From positions 1,612,001 through 1,676,000 of the forward strand of contig CANTUZ010000001.1 of NCBI GenBank assembly GCA_947846985.1: a DNA stretch of 64,000 nucleotides. The letters run 5' to 3'. The notes under the pieces are model-generated. The model made no database searches. It had not been told where the DNA came from and saw nothing but the letters and a program-made list of their open reading frames with translations. Position numbers and translations under genes: made by a program. Position 1 is the first letter of the stretch, and every line of letters begins with the position of its first letter. This stretch comes from Fratercula arctica. Taxonomy: Eukaryota > Chordata > Aves > Charadriiformes > Alcidae. Positions 49,501-60,133 of the stretch are shown in pieces.

Positions 49501-52500
49501 TTTTAAGTATCCCAAATAAACAAGGAGTAAGTTGGGGATTAAATCCTTGAGAAGGGTTTCTGTTTCTGATAAGGATGGCTCTGCTTTCAGGAGGGAAGAG
49601 AATCTCTACAGAAGTACTGAGAGCCAGAGGCTTTGAATTCCAGCCTGGCTGGACACTGCTTCCTCCTGTCACCTGGAAAAAGCTGCGTAACACCGCTGTA
49701 CTTGTTTCCTCCTCTGTGTCCTGACATTGAAGTAGAGCTGCAGGAGTTCAGAATTTTTTCTTTTTTTATTTTTTCCAAAGGTTTTAAAAAAATTAAGAGG
49801 GTGAAATGTGTTTTTTGTACCGCTGTTGTCAGCTCAATTATATGGGATGCTTAACATTCTCCAGCCTTGCTGATTTGAGTAGATGTCACGGCAGCTCAGC
49901 CAGTTCTAGGAGGAGATCTGTTGCCGTTGTACAGGTTTGTCGTGCATAAGCGTAGATAGATGCAGGCTTGCTTGGCCCAGATTTGGAGCTGCCTGGACAT
50001 GAGTCAGCTTGTGTCTGTTTGCACCTGCCTGTGTAGTTGTATCTTATGTTTCCTATTAACTTTGTGTGTCTCCTTTAAAGAAATATAAAGCTAGCACTCA
50101 GCAACTGGCTAGTTCTGGATTTTTGTCAAAGAATTGGACTTGCACAAAGTTATTGACTGCTTTGGCTAGTTGCGTTATGGGGTGTTTTGCTCTCCCATCC
50201 CAGATAGAACCATTAAAACACTTGGAAGGTAAATGCAACAAAAAAGCATTAGCTGAGCAGTTGAGTTGAACGAGGTCTGCATCCAGAGCTTGCAATAATG
50301 ACTGTTCCGGGTTCAGCTTCCAGCAAAGAGCGCTCTTCTTTCCCTTCAGCCCTTTCCAAACATACCAGGGCTGGGAAAATTGCCTTTCTTTCTCTTCTCC
50401 CCACCCCCAAGGGGCTTAATAGTCTCTTGTGAAATGCAGACCTTTGGTTTCACAGTTCATATCCACAACCGCTTTATGAAAAGGGAAACAGAAGCCCCTG
50501 TTGTGCCTTTGGGAGACGGATCCTCTAGGAAGGAGGGAGGGATGGAGCTGGGATGCTGAGGAACTGGGTAGGGAGGAGATGCTTCTTTCTACTAAAAACC
50601 TACCAGTTTCTGTTGCGCAGAATGTGCTGTCTGGTTATTGTCCAGTTTCTCTACTCCCCTCCCTTCCCTACCCTTTCCATGCACAAGCCTAATCATTCGA
50701 AGGCTAAATAACTTGCAAATCTCCCAGACTAATGTAAATTGTTGTTATTCTCTGAAATATAGGGGCTTTTCCCCCCTCTCCCTGCTGTCTCTTTTTTCCT
50801 TTTTTTTTTTTTTTTTTTGAACAAGGACTAGATTATAGAGACATCAAATCCTAACGTTAAGATTAGGCTGTTCTCCGTGATTTTTAAGCGATCATTTTCA
50901 CAATAGCTGCAATAGCAAGGAATTGGTGTCAAAAAGCAAAAGTAATTTAGGGATTAGCCCTGAGGGAAATTGAGCAATTAAAGTATCTGTGGAGTTAAGC
51001 ACAAGACACGTTACCATGCTTCAACTGGGACTCAGTCGAGTGCCTGCCCTTAGTCTATAGCAAAGGGGAACTACTGAGGTTTAAGCTAGTGCGTTTCTAC
51101 CTTCCACTTTCTAAAGCTTGAAAGGATGCACATGGACTTGTATATTGGAATACATGTGTGTACATTGCAGGTAAATTTGTCTTACAGCACTGGCTTAAGT
51201 TAGAGCTCACATAATTTGAGTTACTGCGATTTAGTGAGTCTTGCTGTGAGCTGAGCGTCAGTAACGATCTATCTGTGTGCCCATAGCTGCTGCAAATACA
51301 GAATTTTTAAGTTCAGCTGAGATCTTGGCAAAAGAAGGTTGATCTAAGCTGTGTTGTCTTGCAATTGGAGAGGATTAAGTGCACGCTCTTGGAGTTATCA
51401 ACGATTACTGACAGGGGTGACAACACGATAACTTTTTAAAGCCCAGTAAGTGGCCAGTGGTCTGTTAAAGCTGCTCACTGAAAAGCCAGTTGCCCCTGAA
51501 GGGAGGTTAGCTTGGATTTACAGTCCATGTTTGAGCATCCGCTAGCGCTGCGGAGCAGGATTTCCTACCATTCCTCTTCCCGGTCTCTGGTTACGTAGAA
51601 AACCTTATTTAATTTGATGCATTAATACAAGTGAAAGCCAGTTTCCCAGAAGAAGGGAAGTTAGGACATCTGTTTAAAAGAATACAGTTGCTAAAGAAAA
51701 ATGACTTACTAGAAGAATACCAGAGCACTGCTGGGAAAGCTGATACAACAACATTTACTAGTATCTAACGATGGCTTTCATCAGCGGAGCTGACTCCAGT
51801 TTAATTTCCGTAAGGATTGTTTTATATCCCTTAGCTTTCCATCGCCCGACGCTGACAGCAGTGAGCTGGCAATCCCATTCAGTCATAGTCCTTGATTTCA
51901 GCTGCGGGTTTGGTTTTATTTTTTTAAGGGATTTCTTTGTATTTGCCCTGCTTGCCCACCTGTATAGAAAGAAGCTGCCCCCAGGGTTTTGTGCTCCTTC
52001 TCTAATCTCTGCAATGCACTGCGTTTGCTTTGCTCTTCCCTGACCGTCTGATGTGCGTGGTGCTGGTAAGGGAAGGCTGTCACTGTCTCTGCATTGTCTT
52101 GTCTGGATTTCAGGACAATCTGATTGCTTTGGCAAATGGAAATCAGGCCAAGTCAGAATGGTGGTTTTTAACCTTAAAGTAGATGTTCCATCATCAAATG
52201 CTGAACTATGGATTCTGATCTCGTTCAGATTCATCACTTTCTGATAGCTGCTTGTCAGCCTGTGCAAGACGAGTTGATGGCTACAGGCCAGTCCCTGGTA
52301 GAGAACTGTTTGAGCTGCGGAGGTCTTCAGCGCAGCTGACGCTTGTTTCTAGAAGAGGGCAATGCTTGAATAGGTTTGGAGCGGGAACTTGTCCTCTCGA
52401 GGGCCCTTCCTGGTGGGGAGATGCTATTTAGGATGTGCGTATGGTGAATGAATGTGTATAAGCCATTTTGAAAGAGCTAGATGACATTAAAAGTCCCGAG

Positions 52501-52944
52501 TCGCTAACCTGCCACCGTACACTTAAGAAAGAAGGGAGACAGTTTGGCTCAGTGTATGGAAAGCCCATCCAGTCATCTGGAGCTACTGCATAACCTTGAG
52601 CAATGGACTTAATTCCTGTATCTGGCATGTTACTCCTTTGAACCCAAAATGCTAATTTCCAGAAATGCAGTGGGAAGGCTGCAGTGGGGAGGTCTCAGGC
52701 TTAACCATCATCATCTGTTCCTCTTTTCTTTTAACCAGTGACTGAGAAGGTTTACGAGAGTGAATCCTGTACAGATAGCGAGGATGACTTCGCCAAGGCC
52801 AAGCCACCAGCTGCACACAAACAGCCCACGCAGCCTGTGAAGAAAGAACCAAAGGAAGAAAAGAAGAACCTAAAGAAAGGGGCGGCTACTGCCAACAGAG
52901 CCAACAAACAGGTCTCCATCATGGGTTTTTTTCAGAAGAAATGA
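25484..52944 (+). CDS. POLD3: POLD3: DNA polymerase delta subunit 3 (p66), complete, 12 coding exons
   Basis: POLD3 is the non-catalytic subunit that links polymerase delta (through POLD2) to PCNA. It also serves polymerase zeta in translesion synthesis and acts in break-induced replication. Twelve exons joined at GT-AG sites give 462 residues, close to the mammalian length of 466. The N-terminal winged-helix POLD2-binding region spans about residues 1-140 (start [18 protein letters not shown]). A conserved [10 protein letters not shown] lies in exon 6. NNFFGKAAM, with the FF pair at 237-238, has the form of the REV1-interacting motif known in POLD3. Basic clusters KKKRKRIK and [12 protein letters not shown] resemble nuclear localisation signals. 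The C-terminus QVSIMGFF (452-459) is a canonical PIP box. No frameshift, stop or missing exon was found. Splice phases are 0, 2, 0, 1, 2, 0, 1, 2, 1, 0, 1. Confidence 0.97.
25544..27350. other. POLD3 intron 1
   Basis: The CpG-rich start is followed by unique sequence, apart from one small CR1 fragment at 26942-27018. No other gene was seen. Confidence 0.8.
26942..27018 (-). mobile_element. CR1 3'-end fragment in POLD3 intron 1
   Basis: CATAGAATGGTTAGAGTTGG through CCCTGGGCAGGGACACCT: about 77 bp of antisense CR1 3' UTR, severely 5'-truncated. Confidence 0.85.
27351..27406 (+). CDS. POLD3: POLD3 exon 2
   Basis: [18 protein letters not shown] plus two bases. Acceptor TTTCTTGTACAG, donor CA|GTAGGT. 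The open frame continues with G from exon 3. Confidence 0.95.
27407..28913. other. POLD3 intron 2
   Basis: Unique sequence. A weak resemblance to an old sense CR1 end (AACAAGCTGCCCAGAGGATG, about 28625) is too short to call. Confidence 0.7.
28914..29016 (+). CDS. POLD3: POLD3 exon 3
   Basis: [17 protein letters not shown] region, residues 39-73. The acceptor is a T-rich tract ending TGTGCAG; the donor is GTT|GTGAGT. Confidence 0.95.
29017..31571. other. POLD3 intron 3
   Basis: AT-rich. It has simple repeats at 29434-29475 (AATA-type) and 30172-30212, and a short tandem duplication of CTGAAGGGAGGTGTGGATAG (30715-30780). No gene recognised. Confidence 0.7.
31572..31611 (+). CDS. POLD3: POLD3 exon 4
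   Basis: [13 protein letters not shown] plus one base (40 nt). Acceptor ATTTTTCACAG, donor G|GTAAGC. Confidence 0.95.
31612..33196. other. POLD3 intron 4
   Basis: A probable ancient interspersed repeat remnant lies at about 32620-32750 (CAGTGCCTAGAAG, then CAGTCCTTGTCTCAAGGGGG and TACAGTTTAAATAG). The intron ends in an unusual T12C10 tract. Confidence 0.5.
33197..33329 (+). CDS. POLD3: POLD3 exon 5
   Basis: Residues 87-131, including [20 protein letters not shown]. The acceptor follows T12C10 then AG, with a branch-site-like CTAAC at 33161-33165. The donor is AA|GTGAGT. Confidence 0.95.
33550..33665 (-). mobile_element. ancient CR1 remnant in POLD3 intron 5
   Basis: CGGTTCCAGTACATTTCTTC and CTTTTTCTTGTTTCCAGGCC follow the antisense CR1 3' UTR order (...TTTTTCCTAATTTCCAGCC...) with heavy divergence. 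Confidence 0.5.
35867..35894 (+). repeat. C28 homopolymer
   Basis: Twenty-eight consecutive C between GACGGGTT and ATGAAATCC, in POLD3 intron 5. True length is uncertain, since such tracts are prone to sequencing error. Confidence 0.9.
36151..36415 (+). CDS. POLD3: POLD3 exon 6
   Basis: Residues 131-219. [12 protein letters not shown] ends the N-terminal domain; then a Ser/Thr/Gln-rich linker and the conserved [15 protein letters not shown]. Donor GGT|GTAAGT. Confidence 0.95.
36416..37746. other. POLD3 intron 6
   Basis: Unique sequence, with a short (TG)n run at about 37248-37260. Nothing else seen. Confidence 0.7.
37747..37819 (+). CDS. POLD3: POLD3 exon 7
   Basis: Residues 220-243 plus one base. 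[14 protein letters not shown] carries the FF motif of the REV1-binding type. Donor ATG-A|GTAAGT. Confidence 0.95.
37820..40234. other. POLD3 intron 7
   Basis: Unique, apart from a short diverged CR1 3' end at 38478-38538. Confidence 0.6.
38478..38538 (+). mobile_element. diverged CR1 3'-end remnant
   Basis: GAGCAGGGGTTTGGAGTAGG through CCCTTCTGACCTAAACTATCC parallels the CR1 3' consensus (GGTTGGACTAGATGACCTC..GGTCCCTTCCAACCT). Confidence 0.5.
40235..40397 (+). CDS. POLD3: POLD3 exon 8
   Basis: [18 protein letters not shown] and following; Glu/Lys/Pro-rich, likely disordered. Acceptor TTTATTCACAG, donor AAAAAAAG|GTGGGC. Confidence 0.94.
40398..41710. other. POLD3 intron 8
   Basis: Unique sequence. 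No repeat or gene recognised. Confidence 0.6.
41711..41823 (+). CDS. POLD3: POLD3 exon 9
   Basis: [16 protein letters not shown], then [18 protein letters not shown]: a basic NLS-like cluster followed by an acidic Ser-rich stretch. Acceptor CTTTTTGTGGCAG, donor G|GTAAAA. Confidence 0.94.
42500..42720 (+). mobile_element. ancient CR1-like coding remnant
   Basis: The frame through AATGGAACAGTCATCCAAAG gives [14 protein letters not shown], resembling the CR1 segment [15 protein letters not shown]. No ends are preserved. Confidence 0.4.
42890..43230 (-). mobile_element. ancient CR1 remnant
   Basis: AGGAAGCTGTTCTTCACGATC, then TTTAAATGTTTGTAAGC and GGTCTTTCC, follow antisense CR1 order with strong divergence. 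Confidence 0.4.
43488..44029 (+). mobile_element. CR1 LINE (group B) in POLD3 intron 9
   Basis: Sense CR1 from GAGGGAGGTGATTCTACCTC through TTCCGTGATTCTAT. It is 5'-truncated and the largest insertion inside POLD3, in the gene's own orientation. Confidence 0.92.
48017..48111 (+). CDS. POLD3: POLD3 exon 10
   Basis: [18 protein letters not shown] and following: Pro/Glu-rich. Acceptor CATCTTCTTAGCAG, donor GAG|GTAAGA. Confidence 0.94.
48112..48963. other. POLD3 intron 10
   Basis: Unique sequence, nothing recognised. Confidence 0.6.
48964..49045 (+). CDS. POLD3: POLD3 exon 11
   Basis: [19 protein letters not shown], then DSEEGCM: a second basic cluster. Donor G|GTAAGA. Confidence 0.95.
49046..52738. 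other. POLD3 intron 11
   Basis: Unique apart from a (GTTTT)n run (49404-49440) and T19 (50800-50818). A 169-codon minus-strand open frame (51758-52267) has no recognisable domain. Confidence 0.6.
52739..52944 (+). CDS. POLD3: POLD3 exon 12 (last, PIP box)
   Basis: [18 protein letters not shown], then [14 protein letters not shown] and [11 protein letters not shown] fits Q-x-x-I-x-x-F-F for PCNA binding. Acceptor TTTTCTTTTAACCAG. Confidence 0.97.
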
Positions 52945-53939
52945 ACTGGGTTTTTCTCCCGGTCCTCTTGGCAGCTTGGGAGTGTTGCTCTTTTTGTGTG
53001 GCTTTCTGAAAGCCGCTGCATCGGAGGATAACAACATGCAATCTTCACTTACGTAAGATATCTTGCTTACTGTGTAAGTAAGCCCTCTGGACTAGATTTT
53101 GTATCGGAGAAAAGTTTTATTTGTTACTGCAATAATTTCAATCGTCTACGAAGCAGTATGGGAATCGCAAAATCTAGAGGAACTCTTGAAAGACTTTAAT
53201 CTATCCACATGAAAATTTATTTTTTTATTCAGCCTCTCACCTGTTCCACAAGTGGTAGTTGGACTTATTTAGGAGTCAAGTTGTGGCTTTTTTTTTCCCT
53301 TCTCTTTACACTCCCAACTCCCCAGATTGATCTAAATGTTGGTTAGAAGCTGCAATATAGCAGGTCTTCGGGCATACACACAAATACTGAACATCTGCTA
53401 CAGCTTTAACTGAATGAAATGAACTTAATTTTCCCCCTAAGACTGGTAAATAGTTTTTGCTCTGCCTTTCATAATCTTTTTTTGGACAAAGCAGTGCATA
53501 TAAAATTCTCTTACTTTTTTCTTCCTTGAACATATCCTCTGTAAATTGCTCAGATGCCTAATTATAGACCGGGACACTGTTGGTGCTCTGTCTTTGCAAA
53601 AACATCTTTGAGGCTTCCCACACAATTGGCTCCAGTGTAATTGGGGGAAGGCTTCGCTGTTATTGGGAAAGCAACTGTATCTTTAACCTTGAAAGTTAAT
53701 GAGTCAAAGGGCAGGGTGATTAGAGGACAGTTCTGATAACACCCGTCAGCTACCTGCTGTCCTTGTCTGTGAAGGATTGCACGCTGCTTTTTGGGTTTGT
53801 AGTTTTTGGGTTGCCTGAAGTTCTTTTTACAGGCATAAACCAAACAACAGGAGAGTTGTTTTCTAGGACATCTCGTCATCTGCCTGCTGAAGGAAGTGTG
53901 TCACAGCAAATGGTCCTGAGGAACCAGTTATTGGAGATG

Positions 53940-53945
53940 AATAAA
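53940..53945 (+). terminator. POLD3 proximal poly(A) signal
   Basis: AATAAA about 1.0 kb after the stop codon, followed by the GT/T-rich GTCGTCCTTTTGG about 25 nt downstream. Confidence 0.55.
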
Positions 53946-54894
53946 GCACTGCAGTCCTGTTAATCAGAAATGAGTCGTCCTTTTGGATGCCTCCTAATTT
54001 TTCTGGTGCTAAATTTGATAGATACATGTAAAAGCCAGATCTTCTAGAGGATGGGTGCTGAGCATTTCTGAAGCTTGGCCTGGTGAGGGTTCACAGATGG
54101 GTGACTGATGTCATCAGTGGTTGTTTCTGAGTGGTGTTAGGCCAACGTACGTATGGATATGTATGTCCATATTCGTATAGAAAGTGCTTGTGGTGGGCAG
54201 AAAGGTAGATAAAGTCTGAAGAGTGTGAAGCAAGGAAGAAATGTCTTTAGGCACCCAACTGAAAGTATTCTGACCTGTGGGCAGTAAAAGGGCCAAACAA
54301 ATGTATTTACAGTCGTCCTGACCAGGAGATCAGGTTGGTGACTGGAGAAATTTGAGCACACACCTGTTAGCGACCAAGAGTTGGCTCGATTGAAGTCACA
54401 TCACCCTTGGCAGCTTGCACCCTCAGCAGATGTGAGGGGATCTCCTTCAAGCCAGCAATGTCTCTGGGTTTGTGCCTGTGTCCTGGCTGGGTGGGTTCAG
54501 CTGCTCACTGTGTAGATCGCTGCTCCTGGGGCTCTTCAAGGGTCACCTCCTCGCTCAGCACCCTCCCCATGTGGCTCCCTGTGAGAGTTAAGAACTTAAA
54601 TTCTGGACTTTCTGTGTTGGAGATGTATAGGAAAAAAATAATGGGAAGATGGAAAGGCAGAACTGGCATGGTACTTGCAGAGATTGCTGCACAAGCTGAA
54701 AAACGTTTTGTGCTCTCGTGGTATGTTGGAGTGACGTGGGCAGCAGAGAGCCATGGGGGAAGAATGAACAACCTTGGTCTGACTTTTATGAAGAAAATTT
54801 AACTGTTAAAAAAAACAAACTGCTGTAGTGTTTCTGTTATTCTTGGTAGAATTGGGGGTATATTTTGAACAGTAATAAGTAACAAAACCCCTTA

Positions 54895-54900
54895 AATAAA
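54895..54900 (+). terminator. POLD3 distal poly(A) signal
   Basis: AATAAA followed at once by a long T-rich stretch and TTTTGTCCTTGC, a typical downstream element. Confidence 0.6.
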
Positions 54901-54920
54901 GATTTTTTTTTTTTTCTTTT

Positions 54921-56549
54921 GTCCTTGCTTTTCCTTAAATGATGTGCCGCAGCCTGATTTCCAGTGGTCACTGTGACATTCGACTGCATGGAAGAATATC
55001 ACTGGTGAAGTGGGGAAAGAGTTCTGCCATCGAAACCAGGGCTGCGAGCATTAAACTGAGCCTTTTAGAGCATCCCAAATGTGAGTGAGAACATCTCAAA
55101 CTCTCAGGATCTGTATTGAATTGACCCCTTGAGTCTTATTCCCGTGGCAGATGTTGACGGGACATGGTGTCCCTGCTGCTCTTGCACCTCACCTCCACCG
55201 TGGTCTAGCTGGAGTTTGCTGCTCCACCCCGACTCCCTCTATAACCAGATCAACGTCATACGCGACTTCCTCAGGAAAATGACTTAATGTCTGAAGAAGC
55301 AGGACATAGGCGAACTTCAGACTTCCAAAAATCATGATCTCATACTCCCCTCCTGCACTTCATGGGCTGCCAGCCCCCAGGGGGGCTTTGGGTCCCTTGG
55401 CGAGGCTGAGCTGTGTCCCCAGGAACGGGGCTGTGTCCCCTAGCTGCTGCTTAAAGGGAGAAGGTTCCTTCTTCCACACGTCACCCATTTGGCACCCCGT
55501 GGCTGATGGGGGGCAAAATGTCTGGGAGGTGGTGGCAGCTCTGAGCCAGGCATGAGGACCACATCTCCTGCCTCCTGGGGTGACTTGAGACTTGGTATCA
55601 ATGGTGCTCGGGGTCCAAAACCTCATCCTGGAGATACAGGAATCTTTTAGGGATTTTTTTTTTTTTTTTTCTCATCTTCCCCCTGCATCTCCCTTCCCAC
55701 CCCGTTTACACCTAGAAGAGGCTGTGGGAGAGGATGTTAATTTAGTATTTTCTGCTAAATAGTGTATTTTACAGTGGTTCTTTGCTCAGGCTTCCTGAAA
55801 GCCTTTTTTTTTTTTTTTTAGGAGGAGGGAGCTTCACCCTTGTTTTGCAGGTGGGGTGAGAAACTGAAGAAGTTGCACCATTTAGATACTCTGGGGAAAA
55901 ACTATAGATGCACCAGTTGTCCAAGGTGCCTCTGACCCAGCAACCGCCTGTGCCCTGGGAAGGGGCTAGAAATGCCGCTCCTAGGGATGAAAAATTCCTG
56001 TCCCTTGTTCAGGTGACAGCAGAGCTGATTTACAGCCCTCCTTCCTATGGGGCAGAGCCTGCTTCGGGAAAAAAAACCTTCTGTGTTTCCCGCTCCGGGG
56101 TTGCCTGGCCTTTATCTAGTTAAAGAAAACCAGAGGAGGGATGAGAGGAAGCGCTGCTGGGTGCTAACGGAGGGCAGGAGGGTGTCCCGGTGGTGTGTGG
56201 GGAATTGTTTTGCTCTCTGAAGAGGCGATGCCAGCTCGGCCGCAGATACCGGAGAGGGGAGCGCGGAGCAGCAGGACCTTATAAGGAAGCAAAACACGGC
56301 TCGGCGAGGCCGAGCGCCGGCGGAGGGGAGAGCGGGCGCTTGCCAGGGCCGTGCGTCAGTGCCTCGCTGCTTCCCCAGCTCTAGGGAGCGTGCTGCAGCA
56401 CCCTGGGGTGCATGTGGGGTGCTGCTGGGCTGGCTTTGGGGCAACCCCGGCCACAGCATGGTCTCCTTCAGTGGCAGTGGGTCACGGCATCTGTAGCCTT
56501 CGATGCTGAGATCCCTGTGGAAACGCGACGGCGGCTCTTGCTCCATTAA
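54921..56549. other. intergenic, nothing recognised
   Basis: Unique, moderately GC-rich sequence with T tracts at about 55657 and 55805. No gene recognised. Confidence 0.5.
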
Positions 56550-57300
56550 TGTACCCATGGATGCTACAGGCTGGGGGCAGAGTGGCTGGAGAGCTGCCCA
56601 GCAGAAAAGGACCTGGGGGTGGTGGTCGACAGCCAGCTGAATGTGAGCCAGCAGTGTGCCCAGGTGGCCAAGAAGGCCAGCAGCATCCTGGCCTCTATCA
56701 GCAATACTGTGGCCAGCAGGACTCGGGCAGTGATTGTCCCCATGTACTGGGCACTGGTGAGGCCTCACCTCGAGTGCTGTGTCCAGTTTTGGGCCCCTCA
56801 CCACAAAAAAGCCATTGAGGGGCTGGAGTGTGTCCAGAGAAGGGCAACGGAGCTGGTGAGGGGTCTGGAGCACAAGTCTTGTGAGGAGCGTCTGAGGGAG
56901 CTGGGGGTGTTGAGCCTGGAGAAAAGGAGGCTGAGGGGAGACCTTCTCGCTCTCTACAGCTCCCTGAAAGGAGGGTGTAGCCGGGGGGGGTCAGCCTCTT
57001 CTTCCAAGGAACAGGCGAGGAAAGGAACAAGAGGAAACGGCCTCAAGTTGCGCCAGGGGAGGTTTAGGATGGATATGAGGAAAAAGTTCTTCACTGAAAG
57101 GGTTGTCAAGCAGTGGAAGAGGCTGCCCAGGGCAGTGGTGGAATCACCATCCCCTGAGGGATTTAAAAGCCGGGCAGACGTGGTGCTGAGGGACATGGGT
57201 TAGTGGTGGCTTTGTGAGTGTTGGGTTGATGGTTGGACTCGATGATCTGAAAGGTCCCTTCCAACCTACGCAATTCTATGATTCTATTCTATGATTCTAT
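56550..57300 (+). mobile_element. CR1 LINE (group A)
   Basis: From ACCCATGGATGCTACAGGC to the tail ATTCTATGATTCTATTCTATGATTCTAT. It has an open frame of 194 codons on the plus strand (56619-57203), among the least damaged CR1 fragments here. Confidence 0.94.
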
Positions 57301-58089
57301 CTGTTCCTCCCAAGCACTGCCCCATGTGGTGGCCGCTTCAGCTGGGGAAGGATTTAAAACCCATTAAAATTGGTGGTTCAAACCAGCCCCGCGTGGTGTG
57401 CTGATGCTGGCTTGATCTCGCTTTGGGGTTTTTGCCAAGGCACATAGAGCTTGAAGGGAAAAAGATTTGTGCGCGTCGCACTGGGTGGATGACATCCTGT
57501 GTCTCTGCTCTCCTTCTGAAATCCCGCATCCCCATCCCGAGGAAACTGCTGCTGAATCATCCGACAACAGCTCCTTTGAGCCTTGGAAGGATGTGCTGGA
57601 GACAGGGCACATGGGGACCGCTCCTGAGGAACCTTCACTTCCAGCCCCTGAGGGCTTACAATGCTTTAAAGACCTAAAACATCCTTCCCAGCAGCAAGAC
57701 CTGCCAATTCACAATCCGGCAACCATGCCAGGGTAAAGGCAGGAGGCTGAGAGAAATTCAGGGTTCCAACTTGCTTGTGTAGACACTGGTTATTTCAGAT
57801 ATTTTGGTGGCTTCTTTCGAGAAGGTGGAGATAGTTCTGCTGATCGTACTTGGCCAACGGGCAGGGACTGGATTGAAGGATGGGGTTAAATGCAAGGCAG
57901 TAGGGCTGAAGTCCAAGTGAGTTGGAAACCCCCCCACCCCCCATAGGAAACTCTTTTCATCCTTGTCTCAGCTTCAAGTGTCGCACTGGGGCAGGGAAGA
58001 GCGGTCAGTGCTGTCCCTGGACCAAGATGGTCCACATTGGCCCCTGATGAGGTCCAGTACCTCACCTGTCCCTGGTCTTTGACTATTTT
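57301..58089. other. intergenic, nothing recognised
   Basis: Unique sequence between two CR1 copies. Confidence 0.5.
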
Positions 58090-58606
58090 AAGGAAAGTCC
58101 AGCTCTGGAGCCCCCAACACAAGAAGGACATGGACCTGTTGGGAGTGGGTCTAGAGGAGCCCACGGAGATGCTCAGAAGGCTGGAACACCTCTCCCATGA
58201 ATATGGGCTGAGAGAGTTGGGGGGGGTTCAGCCTGGAGAAGGGAAGGCTCTGGGGATACCTTAGAGCCTCTTCCAGTCCCTCAAGGGGCTCCAGGAAAGC
58301 TGGGGAGGGACTCTGGATGAGGGAGGGGAGCCATGGGACAAGGGGGAAGGGTTTTCCACTGCAAGAGGGGAGATTGAGCTGAGATCTCAGGGAGAAATTC
58401 TTGGCTGTGAGGGTGGTGAGCCCCTGGCGCAGGTTGCCCAGAGAAGCTGTGGCTGCCCCATCCCTGGAGGGGTTCAAGGCCAGGTTGGATGGGGCTTGGA
58501 GCAAGCTGGTCTGGTGGGAGGTGTCCCTGCCCATGGCAGGGGGTTGGAACTGGATGATCTTTAAGGTTCCTTCCAACTCGAACCCTTCTGTGATGCTATG
58601 ATTCTC
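58090..58606 (+). mobile_element. CR1 LINE (group B)
   Basis: From AAAGTCCAGCTCTGGAGCC to GATGCTATGATTCT. The 3' UTR matches the copy at 43488-44029 closely. Confidence 0.92.
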
Positions 58607-59299
58607 CCTGTGTTCATGTCCCCTGGCTGCAAGGCACCAGAGATGGTGAGTTTTAGCAGAACTTCCAGGGTTGCTGGTGCCATTACTTGTTGTTTTCAAC
58701 ACATCTTACAAGGAACTGTGCACAGATTGCATGTCTTAATACATTATTTGATTTATTTTTTTTTAAGAGGCTTCTCCTCTTAAACCACATTTTCTGCAGG
58801 GCATGGAGGAGGGTAGTTGGCACATGGAAGCTGCCTGGAGCATCCCAAAAGGTCCCGTTTTGGAAACCAGCGTCACACCAGGACAACTCACCTGTGAGAA
58901 CCCTGAGCCCCTCCTCCAGTTTTGGAGCTGGATCTCACATCAAAGCTGGCCATGCTTTGGAGCTTGGACCAGAGACCTCGAGAGGTCCCATCCAGCATCC
59001 ACAAGTCTGGAAATTAAACTGGCAGCTGTGCAAAATCATGGTATTTAAACCCCTATGTGGTGTTCTCCCAGGTGGGGATTTTCTCTTTGGGATGTTCGCT
59101 GAAATATCAACTCTCTTTGGCTGCGGTGTGGCACATTAGATGTCTGCAACAGAAAAACACAGCAAATGGGGTGAGCACCAGGCCGCAGCCACTAACAGAG
59201 TGGGCCTTCAAGTTAGTAGAGAGGAGAGGGGAGCAAAGCTACAAAATGCAACGACAAAAAACAGCTGTGGGCTTTTGGAGATGGTTTTTCCGCATCCTT
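58607..59299. other. intergenic, nothing recognised
   Basis: Unique sequence. Several short open frames lack supporting features. Confidence 0.45.
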
Positions 59300-59475
59300 T
59301 TCCCAGGCTGCCCAGGGAAGTGGTGGAATCGCCATCCCTGGAGGGATTTAAAAGCCAGGCAGATGTGGTGCTGGGGGACATGGGGTAGTGATGTTAGTTT
59401 TTGTCAGTGTTGGGTTGATGGTTGGACTTGATGATCTGAAAGGTCCCTTCCAACCTGGGCCGTTCTATGATTCCC
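59300..59475 (+). mobile_element. CR1 LINE 3' fragment
   Basis: CTTTTCCCAGGCTGCCCAGG through CGTTCTATGATTCC: a short, 5'-truncated group A-like end. Confidence 0.88.
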
Positions 59476-59529
59476 ATGGTGGGTACCACATGCAATAGCT
59501 GAGCATCCCATCCCACTCACTGAGCCATG

Positions 59530-59960
59530 AGGGCACCAGGACCACGATGCTGGGCGCGATAAGCCATTCTTCCTGCATGCTGAACACCCCCATGGGATCT
59601 GAGCATCCCCCAGCCTCGGTGCTGAGCACTGTGGGGCCCTTGGGCCTGAGCATCTCCCCCCTGGGTGCTGAGCATCCCCCTTGGGTGTGAGCATCCTTCC
59701 TCGGGGCTGAGCAACCTTCCTCTATGCTGAGCATCCTCCATGAGGGCTGAGCACTGCCTTGGGTGCAGAGCATCCCCCTGGGTGCTGAGCACCCTTCTTC
59801 AGGGCCCGCCATCACCCAACCTTGGTGCTGAGCATCTCCTTTGATGCTGAGAACCTTCCCTTGAGGAAGAGCATCCCACCTTGGTGCTGAGCATCCTCCC
59901 TCGGGGCTGCACAGCCCCACTGGCGCTGAGCCCTGCAGCTCCTTGCAGCCACATTCATGG
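59530..59960. repeat. minisatellite with a unit of about 21 bp
   Basis: Tandem variants of GGTGCTGAGCATCCCCCTTG. The phase drifts with small indels. Confidence 0.85.
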
Positions 59961-60102
59961 CTCGTGGTGGCCCACGATGTCCCCATCCCCATGAGCATCC
60001 TTGGAGCCGCAGCTTCCGCGCCGCCCGGCACGTCCCGGCGCTTGTTTACTCCTCATGTCCCGCCGCGTCGCTTCACCCCAGCGCTTCCTGGGCTGGTGTC
60101 TG

Positions 60103-60133
60103 AAAATAGCTATTTTTAACCTTTTAAAAATAG
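60103..60133. promoter_or_regulatory. nested palindromes with MEF2-like half-sites
   Basis: AAAATAGCTATTTT (60103-60116) is a perfect 14-bp palindrome. CTATTTTTAA (60110-60119) and TTAAAAATAG (60124-60133) form a perfect 10-bp inverted repeat with a CCTT spacer. Both arms match the MEF2 consensus YTAWWWWTAR. Function is inferred only. Confidence 0.35.

Larger units (their letters stand above)
52945..54920 (+). other. POLD3 3' UTR (probable extent)
   Basis: Unique sequence from the stop codon to the second poly(A) signal. The true 3' end may instead be at about 53960. Confidence 0.6.

Noticed and set aside
56619..57203. 194-codon plus-strand frame as a host gene
   Set aside because: A CR1 fragment, near-identical to the copies at 8395 and 12620.
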